From NCBI GenBank assembly GCA_033856175.1, contig JAWVFK010000041.1:124001-188000 (forward strand): a DNA stretch of 64,000 bases, given 5' to 3'. The notes below the pieces were generated by a model, which saw nothing but the letters and a program-made list of their open reading frames with translations, did no database searches and was not told where the DNA came from. Below are positions 59,663 to 64,000 of this stretch, one piece after another. This stretch comes from JAWVFK01 sp033856175 (lineage in GTDB: Bacteria; Actinomycetota; Thermoleophilia; Solirubrobacterales; 70-9). Both the position numbers and the translations under genes were made by a program. Within the stretch, counting starts at the first letter, position 1; each line of letters begins with the position of its first letter.

Positions 59663-60028
59663 GGTTACTGACTTGTCCTGCTGCAGCTCGGCCATCACCC
59701 GGTAGACGTAGTTCGGGGCGATCTTCAGCTGCTTGGCGATCTCCGAGACGGTGATCCCGGGGTTCTCGCCGATGACCTTCAGCGCCTGCTCGCGACGGGT
59801 ACCGCCACGACGGCTGCGCCGGGTCTTCGAGCCCTTGGGGCGACCGGGGCCGCGGCGAGCGGTTCCACTGCCGGCGGGGCGGCCAACGCGGCCACTCGCT
59901 CGACTGCTGACGGAACCACCGAGGTCCTTCAATGCCCGCTCGAGCCGAGCCTTCTCTGCATCAAGCTCCCTGATACGACTCTGAATCAGTGACTGAGCTT
60001 GTCCAAGCACGTTTGCCTTAGGCGGCAT
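59633..60028 (-). CDS. AT-hook and winged-helix DNA-binding protein (nucleoid protein-like)
   Basis: 131 aa from ATG 60028, with AAAGGAAC upstream. Residues 11-36 form a coiled coil (IQSRIRELDAEKARLERAL). Then come basic AT-hook-like motifs: GRVGRPAG (46-53) and PGRPKGSK (61-68). Residues 77-125 form a winged HTH (REQALKVIGENPGITVSEIA, NYVYRVMAEL). The design recalls actinobacterial H-NS-like proteins but is not Lsr2. In its promoter region GAAACGT occurs twice (60113-60127) and GTGTATACAC is a palindrome (60076-60085), possible sites for autoregulation. Confidence 0.78.
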   Translation of the reverse strand: MPPKANVLGQAQSLIQSRIRELDAEKARLERALKDLGGSVSSRASGRVGRPAGSGTARRGPGRPKGSKTRRSRRGGTRREQALKVIGENPGITVSEIAKQLKIAPNYVYRVMAELQQDKSVTKKGKGFHAR

Positions 60029-60138
60029 TACGTTCCTTTCGATAGATGGTGAAACCCCTCCTTGCGAAAGCGGCAGTGTATACACACCTCGCTGCCGAGG
60101 AGCGATGTAGTGGAAACGTTGAAACGTATGTTGAGCCG

Positions 60139-61164
60139 CTAGCGGTTTCTGAGGATGAGCCTGCGCGCCCTGAGCACTGGCAGCTCGGCCCGCCGGCGGA
60201 GCATGTCGAGGCGGTGGTGCGAGCGGGCGCGGCCGTGGGCGGCGAGATGGGTCCGCAGGTCGCTGGTGGCGAGGCTCTGCAGCCGTCGCACCTCTTCGGG
60301 CGTATGGCCGAGGATCTCACCGATCTCCGCTGCGTTGAGGTCGAGCTGGTAGTGCAGCAGCAGAGCCTGGCGCTGGACGGCCGGCAGGCGCTCGATCAGA
60401 AAGCCGAGATCCTTGTCGGAGACCCAGTCGAGCGAGCTCAGCGCCGGCAGGTCGTCGGCGGCCACGTCGGCCGCGCTGGGCTCGACGTGCTCGCGGATCT
60501 CGACGTCAGCCTCCTCGCGCAGCCGCCGCAGGGCATGGTCGCGGACGACGGCGAAGAGCCAGGCCCGCACCGCGCGGGGGCTGTGCATGTCGAAGTTGCG
60601 CAGCTCGTCGATCGCCTCGAGGAAGACCTGCTGCGTCGCGTCCTCTGCCTCCTTGTTGTCCTTGAGGACCATCCTCAGATAGCTGTAGACGCGGTCGAAG
60701 TAGCGCATGTAGAGGTCGTAGTAGGCGCCGCGGTCGCCGCCCTGGAACTGGGTGATCAGGCGGGCGCTGTCGATGTCCTCGCTCTCCTGGGTCACCGGTT
60801 CCTGGCGCTCGATGAAGACGAGCTCGCCGGCGTGGCGGCGCAGCCGGCGGGGCAGCTTCGGCGGCTCGATCGGCGCGACGCTGGCCCGCCGCTCGCCGAT
60901 CCGGTGGCCCGTCGCGCTGCGGACGGTGCGCCGCTCGACCGCCGCGGGACGCCCCTCGCCGCGCTCGTAGGTGCGGCGCTCGCTGCCGCAACGGCGGTCC
61001 TCGCCGCCGCGGCGCTCGATGATCACCTCGATGTCGGGCTCCTCGGCGAAATGGCGGCGCAGGAGGTCGTGGATCTTGGCCAGCTCCGGCGGCACGACGC
61101 AGTAGACCGTCCGTCGTCGCTCCGCCCCGCCTGCGGTGCTGCCCTCTGTCTCTCTCTCGCTCAC
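60139..61164 (-). CDS. ECF-like sigma factor with long N-terminal extension
   Basis: 341 aa from GTG 61164. The first ~130 residues are extra: TVYCVVPPELAKIHDLLRRHF, then an Arg-rich stretch (EVIIERRGGEDRRCGSERR, repeated ERR units). Sigma region 2 starts at YMRYFDRVYSYLRMVLKDNK, with EAEDATQQVFLEAIDELRNF and VRAWLFAVVRDHALRRLREE. Region 4 is IERLPAVQRQALLLHYQLDL...GHTPEEVRRLQ. The end PVLRARRLILRNR matches the tail of the sigma factor at 995-1756. No anti-sigma gene nearby. Confidence 0.88.
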   Translation of the reverse strand: MSERETEGSTAGGAERRRTVYCVVPPELAKIHDLLRRHFAEEPDIEVIIERRGGEDRRCGSERRTYERGEGRPAAVERRTVRSATGHRIGERRASVAPIEPPKLPRRLRRHAGELVFIERQEPVTQESEDIDSARLITQFQGGDRGAYYDLYMRYFDRVYSYLRMVLKDNKEAEDATQQVFLEAIDELRNFDMHSPRAVRAWLFAVVRDHALRRLREEADVEIREHVEPSAADVAADDLPALSSLDWVSDKDLGFLIERLPAVQRQALLLHYQLDLNAAEIGEILGHTPEEVRRLQSLATSDLRTHLAAHGRARSHHRLDMLRRRAELPVLRARRLILRNR

Positions 61165-61213
61165 CCCACGCTGATCCTACTTTGCGTCCCTGCCCACGCC
61201 GAGCGCGCCGGCG

Positions 61214-61840
61214 TTACTCGGCCCGGCGCCGCCGCGGCAGGGTGCCGAAGACCACGTCCCAAAGCGGCGAGGAGACGCCGAAGCCGAAGTGGTGATCCTG
61301 GAAGTGATGGCGCATGTGCTGCTCGCGCAGCCGCTTGCCGAGCTTCGTCCGCGGCGCGTGGTGGTGGACGTGGTAGTGCGTGTAGTCGTAGGCCAGGTAG
61401 CCGAGGATGAAGCCGCCGAAGATCGGATAGGCGGCGGCAGCGCCGAAGATCAGCGTGAAGCCGAAGAAGAACAGCGTCGCCAGCGGGATGCTGACCGCGG
61501 GCGGCATCACCAGGCGCAGCTTGTCGTTGGGGTGGTCGTGGTGGACGCCGTGGATGATGAAGTGGAGGCGGTCGCCGCCGCGGAAGCTCGGCTGCCAGTG
61601 GAAGAGCAGCCGGTGGAGCCAGTACTCGGTCAGCGTCCAGACGGCGATCCCGGCGAGCATCAGCCCCAGCAGCTGGCCGGCGCCGTAGCCGCGATCGGAG
61701 CCGAGCAGCCACATCGCCACGATCACCGGCACGAAGATCAGCGCCGGCAGGATCGGGTGGACCCGGCTGAAGAAGTTGAGCAGGTCGCTCTCGAACATCT
61801 CCGGCGAGGCGGCCAGCTGGTCGGTTCGCTCGTGGGCCAT
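61214..61840 (-). CDS. Fatty acid hydroxylase/sterol desaturase family protein
   Basis: 208 aa, four membrane helices. Histidine clusters for a di-iron centre: EYWLHRLLFHW, HFIIHGVHHDHPND, YTHYHVHHHAP and QHMRHHFQDHHFGFGVSSPL. The pattern resembles fatty acid 2-hydroxylase (Scs7/FA2H-like). It may hydroxylate membrane lipids. TAGAAT at 61849-61854 is eight bases before the ATG. 49 bp upstream of the sigma gene on the same strand. Confidence 0.9.
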   Translation of the reverse strand: MAHERTDQLAASPEMFESDLLNFFSRVHPILPALIFVPVIVAMWLLGSDRGYGAGQLLGLMLAGIAVWTLTEYWLHRLLFHWQPSFRGGDRLHFIIHGVHHDHPNDKLRLVMPPAVSIPLATLFFFGFTLIFGAAAAYPIFGGFILGYLAYDYTHYHVHHHAPRTKLGKRLREQHMRHHFQDHHFGFGVSSPLWDVVFGTLPRRRRAE

Positions 61841-61848
61841 CGGCCAGG

Positions 61849-61854
61849 ATTCTA
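61849..61854 (-). promoter_or_regulatory. -10 box of the fatty acid hydroxylase gene
   Basis: TAGAAT (minus strand), eight bases from the ATG. Confidence 0.45.
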
Positions 61855-61872
61855 ATAGCCGCCTCCGCCGAT

Positions 61873-61910
61873 CCGACGCCGCCGTGGTTTCCTGCGAAAT
61901 GCGGCGTCGG
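61873..61910. repeat. Perfect 10-bp inverted repeat
   Basis: CCGACGCCGC (61873-61882) and GCGGCGTCGG (61901-61910), 18-base loop. Lies in the 201-bp gap between divergent genes; no T-run. Role unknown. Confidence 0.5.
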
Positions 61911-62041
61911 TGTTACGGGGCTGTGACCAAAGAGTCTGCGATTTGCGAATTCGCCGGCTGCGGCCGAGGTTTGGCGGTGCGATCATCGCCGGCGAGTTGA
62001 GCGCACTAATCGGGGACGGAGAAGGGGGCGGCCGCAAGACG

Positions 62042-62245
62042 GTGCGCCGAACGGCCAAGGGCAAGGCCAAGGCGCCGCGTTGCGCCGACTGCTTCTTCCG
62101 CCAGAACCTGCTCTGCGCCCTCCAGCTCGACGAGCCCTGCTCCACCTTTCGCCCCGGTGGCCCCCAGGGTCTCGTGCCCCCGCGCCAGCCGGCGCTGCTG
62201 ATGCGCTCGCGGCGCCGCCTCGCTCAGGGAATTGCCGGCGTATAG
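62042..62245 (+). CDS. Small cysteine-containing protein
   Basis: 67 aa from GTG 62042; GGAGAAGGGGG lies about 15 bases upstream, so a slightly different start is possible. A basic N-terminus is followed by RCADCFFRQNLLCALQLDEP and then CSTFRP, i.e. C-x2-C-x8-C-x7-C, which could bind zinc or a cluster, and a Pro/Arg-rich end. No family recognised. The next gene's -10 box overlaps its last codons. Confidence 0.5.
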   Translation: MRRTAKGKAKAPRCADCFFRQNLLCALQLDEPCSTFRPGGPQGLVPPRQPALLMRSRRRLAQGIAGV

Positions 62246-62246
62246 T
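62241..62246 (+). promoter_or_regulatory. -10 box of the MBL-fold gene
   Basis: TATAGT, nine bases before the ATG at 62256; flanked by a direct repeat GCCGGCGTAT (62234-62243 and 62248-62257). Confidence 0.45.
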
Positions 62247-62255
62247 CGCCGGCGT

Positions 62256-63050
62256 ATGCGAGTCACCGTGTTGGGAAAGTCGCCGTCCTGGCAGGACGCA
62301 GGCGGCGCTTGCAGCGGTTATCTGGTCCAGGAGGACGACGTCACGCTCCTGCTGGACTGCGGCAACGGCGTCTTCGCCAAGCTCCGCGAGCACGTCGACT
62401 ACGTCGACGTCGACGCCGTCGCAATCTCCCACCTGCACGCCGACCACTTCCTCGACCTCGTTCCCTACTCCTACGCGCTGACCTACGCCCCCAAGCAGCA
62501 GCCGGTGCCGGTCGCCAAGTGGCCGGGCACCGACCACCCGGCGCGGCCGCGGCTGATCGCCCCGGGCGGCGCCACCGAGACCTTCCGCCGCGTCGTCGGC
62601 GCCTGGGGCAACGAGGACCTGATCGAGAACGCCTTCGCCCTCGAGGAGTACGCGCCGAACGCGACCGTCGAGGTGGGCCCGCTGCAGATCCGCTTCCAGG
62701 AGGTGCCGCACTTCACAGAGACCTTTGCCTGCGACATCAGCTCGTCGAACGGGGGCGGCCGCTTCACCTACGGCGCCGACTGCCGGCCCGGAGAGGAGCT
62801 GGTCGAGCTGGCCCGCGACACCGACCTGCTGATCGTCGAGGCGACACTGCCGCGCCCCGAGCGGACCGGCGTCCGCGGTCACATGACCCCGGCCGAGGCG
62901 GGCGACCACGCCAAGCGCGCCGGCGCCCGGCGCGTCGTTCTGACCCACATCTCCGACGAGCTCGACGAGGGCTGGGCGCGCAACGAGGCCAGCGAGACCT
63001 TCGGCGGCCCGGTCGAAGTCGCCCGCGAGGGTGCCGTCTACTCGGTTTGA
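62256..63050 (+). CDS. MBL-fold metallo-hydrolase (RNase Z-like)
   Basis: 264 aa from ATG 62256. Metal motif SHLHADHFLDLVPY near 58-71; later ligands in VPHFTETFACDIS, YGADCRPGEELVELA and LTHISDEL. The first residues RVTVLGKSPSWQDAGGACSG resemble the tRNase Z/AHL-lactonase-like branch that lacks the exosite. Could be a phosphodiesterase or a general hydrolase; substrate not assignable. Confidence 0.85.
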   Translation: MRVTVLGKSPSWQDAGGACSGYLVQEDDVTLLLDCGNGVFAKLREHVDYVDVDAVAISHLHADHFLDLVPYSYALTYAPKQQPVPVAKWPGTDHPARPRLIAPGGATETFRRVVGAWGNEDLIENAFALEEYAPNATVEVGPLQIRFQEVPHFTETFACDISSSNGGGRFTYGADCRPGEELVELARDTDLLIVEATLPRPERTGVRGHMTPAEAGDHAKRAGARRVVLTHISDELDEGWARNEASETFGGPVEVAREGAVYSV

Positions 63051-63066
63051 GCCTGGGGAGCGAAGC

Positions 63067-63072
63067 TAAGGT
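63067..63072 (+). promoter_or_regulatory. -10 box of the hsp20-lon operon
   Basis: TAAGGT, seven bases before the GTG at 63080. No CIRCE or HAIR-type operator was seen nearby. Confidence 0.4.
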
Positions 63073-63079
63073 GTAGGAC

Positions 63080-63544
63080 GTGCCCAGTCGCGATCCCTTT
63101 GCAGACTTCGCCCGGATGCGCCGCGAGATGGACCAGCTGCTCGGCGACGCCTGGGAGCGCGCCGGCTACGCGCCCCGCCGCGAGGGCGAGGGCGGCTTCT
63201 CGCCCCGCGTCGACGTCTACTACTGCGGCAGCCCGCGCCGAGCCGTGGTCAAGGTGGATCTCGCCGGCGTCGACACCAGCGCCGTGACCCTGGAGGTCTC
63301 GGGCCGCGAGCTGATGATCTCGGGCGAGCGCCCGGTCCGCGACACCGAGGGCCGTGTCTATCAGCAGGTCGAGATACCGACGGGGCCGTTCCGCCGGCTC
63401 GTCGAGCTCGGCGTCGAGGTCATCTCCGACCAGGCCAAGGCGACCTACGACGACGGCATCCTGCGGGTGGAGCTGCCGCTGCGCGACCAGGAGGCGGAGA
63501 CGCGGACCGTCCCGGTCGAGCGCGCCGACGACGCCGATGGCTGA
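63080..63544 (+). CDS. Hsp20-family small heat shock protein
   Basis: 154 aa from GTG. N-terminal arm DPFADFARMRREMDQLLGDA, alpha-crystallin domain ~42-140 (SPRVDVYYCG, VKVDLAGVDTSAVTLEV, LMISGERPV, GPFRRLVELGVEV, ATYDDGILRVELPL). ATP-independent holdase. The end overlaps the lon start by eight bases, so chaperone and protease are made together. Confidence 0.92.
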   Translation: MPSRDPFADFARMRREMDQLLGDAWERAGYAPRREGEGGFSPRVDVYYCGSPRRAVVKVDLAGVDTSAVTLEVSGRELMISGERPVRDTEGRVYQQVEIPTGPFRRLVELGVEVISDQAKATYDDGILRVELPLRDQEAETRTVPVERADDADG

Positions 63545-64000
63545 GCCGACCGAGAGCGGCGCCGCGGTCCTCGACGTCATCGAGACCCCTGACGTCGAGG
63601 ACGCGATTCGCGCCATCGGACCGCTGCCCGACGCGCTGCCGGTCCTGCCGCTGCGCGAGACGGTGACCTTCCCCGACACGCTGACCCCGCTTGCGGTCGG
63701 CCAGCCGCGCTCGATCAAGCTCGTCGACGACGTCCTCAACGGCAATCGCCAGCTGGTGATGGCCGCCTCGCGGGATCCAGAGCTCGACGAGCCGGGCCCC
63801 GACCAGGTCCACCGCGTCGGCGTCGCCGGCGTCGTCGCGCGGATGCTGAAGATCCCCGACGGCTCGATCCGGATCCTCGTCCAGGGCCAGCAGCGGGTCC
63901 GCCTCGACGACTTCGTCGCCGAGCAGCCGTACCTGGTGGCGCGGATCTCGGAGATGCCCGACATCATCGTCCAGTCGGCTGAGCTGCAGGCGCTGACCCG
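63537..64000 (+). CDS. lon: ATP-dependent protease Lon, N-terminal part (runs off the window)
   Basis: Starts at ATG 63537 inside the last codons of hsp20; 154 codons are visible. The N-terminal substrate-binding (LAN/PUA-like) domain is clear: ALPVLPLRETVTFPDTLTPL, then GQPRSIKLVDDVL, RQLVMAASRDPELDEPG and HRVGVAGVVARMLKIPDGSI. The AAA+ and Ser-Lys protease domains lie beyond base 64000. The N-terminus is ~25 residues longer than usual. Confidence 0.9.
   Translation, partial: MAEPTESGAAVLDVIETPDVEDAIRAIGPLPDALPVLPLRETVTFPDTLTPLAVGQPRSIKLVDDVLNGNRQLVMAASRDPELDEPGPDQVHRVGVAGVVARMLKIPDGSIRILVQGQQRVRLDDFVAEQPYLVARISEMPDIIVQSAELQALT

Noticed and set aside
1..64000. CRISPR arrays, insertion sequences, prophage or replication origin
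   Set aside because: No regularly spaced repeats, transposase, phage structural genes or DnaA-box clusters were seen; dnaX-recR here is not an origin marker.

Overview
The window is about 68% GC and almost fully coding. It reads as chromosome from a high-GC actinobacterium, most likely class Thermoleophilia (Solirubrobacter/Conexibacter-like). That placement is inference. It rests on the gene set (CSLREA beta-helix protein, ECF sigma factors with arginine-rich tails, succinate dehydrogenase with a CCG-domain subunit, eukaryotic-type NADP isocitrate dehydrogenase) and on the many start codons that sit 6-9 nt after a TAnnnT -10 box, with no room for a Shine-Dalgarno. No rRNA, phage, insertion sequence or CRISPR array is visible.

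Left part (1-12.7 kb): a partial HEPN gene, a tRNA-Ser pseudogene lacking its D-arm, and a coupled small-protein/nucleotidyltransferase pair. Then come an ECF sigma factor, a 2.4-kresidue secreted propeller-like protein, an Ig-like secreted protein, an XRE/nucleotidyltransferase module with a palindromic operator over its -10 box, and a lipoprotein. From 12.7 to 22.8 kb: fatty acid desaturase, SDR, CSLREA beta-helix/RTX surface protein, zinc alcohol dehydrogenase, a polytopic membrane protein, WecB-type UDP-GlcNAc 2-epimerase, and a FIST/histidine-kinase pair.

22.9-31.6 kb is a tightly packed eight-gene minus-strand operon: a Wzx-like flippase with a fused sigma-region-4-like HTH tail, three glycosyltransferases, one unknown Rossmann-like protein and three tandem sulfotransferases. 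It probably builds and exports a sulfated surface glycan. Upstream on the other strand lie two paralogous 120-nt predicted structured RNAs, each with its own promoter and with a compensatory base-pair change between copies. They match no RNA family I can recognise and are the best candidate for something undescribed.

32.4-46.8 kb: crcB, a response regulator lacking the phospho-acceptor Asp with its histidine kinase, a DHFR/RibD-like reductase, tRNA-Val(CAC), hicBA, a large-type SRP RNA, a GT-C-like membrane protein, an FKBP lipoprotein, dnaX-ybaB-recR, a secreted HExxH protein, an MMPL transporter and a degenerate GH3 protein. 46.9-64 kb: lysC-asd, a cation/proton antiporter, a TCA-cycle neighbourhood (sdhA-sdhB-CCG subunit, icd, mdh), a site-2 protease with CBS domains, an AidB-like acyl-CoA dehydrogenase, an AT-hook/winged-helix protein, a second ECF sigma factor, a fatty acid hydroxylase-family protein, an MBL-fold hydrolase, Hsp20 and the start of lon.
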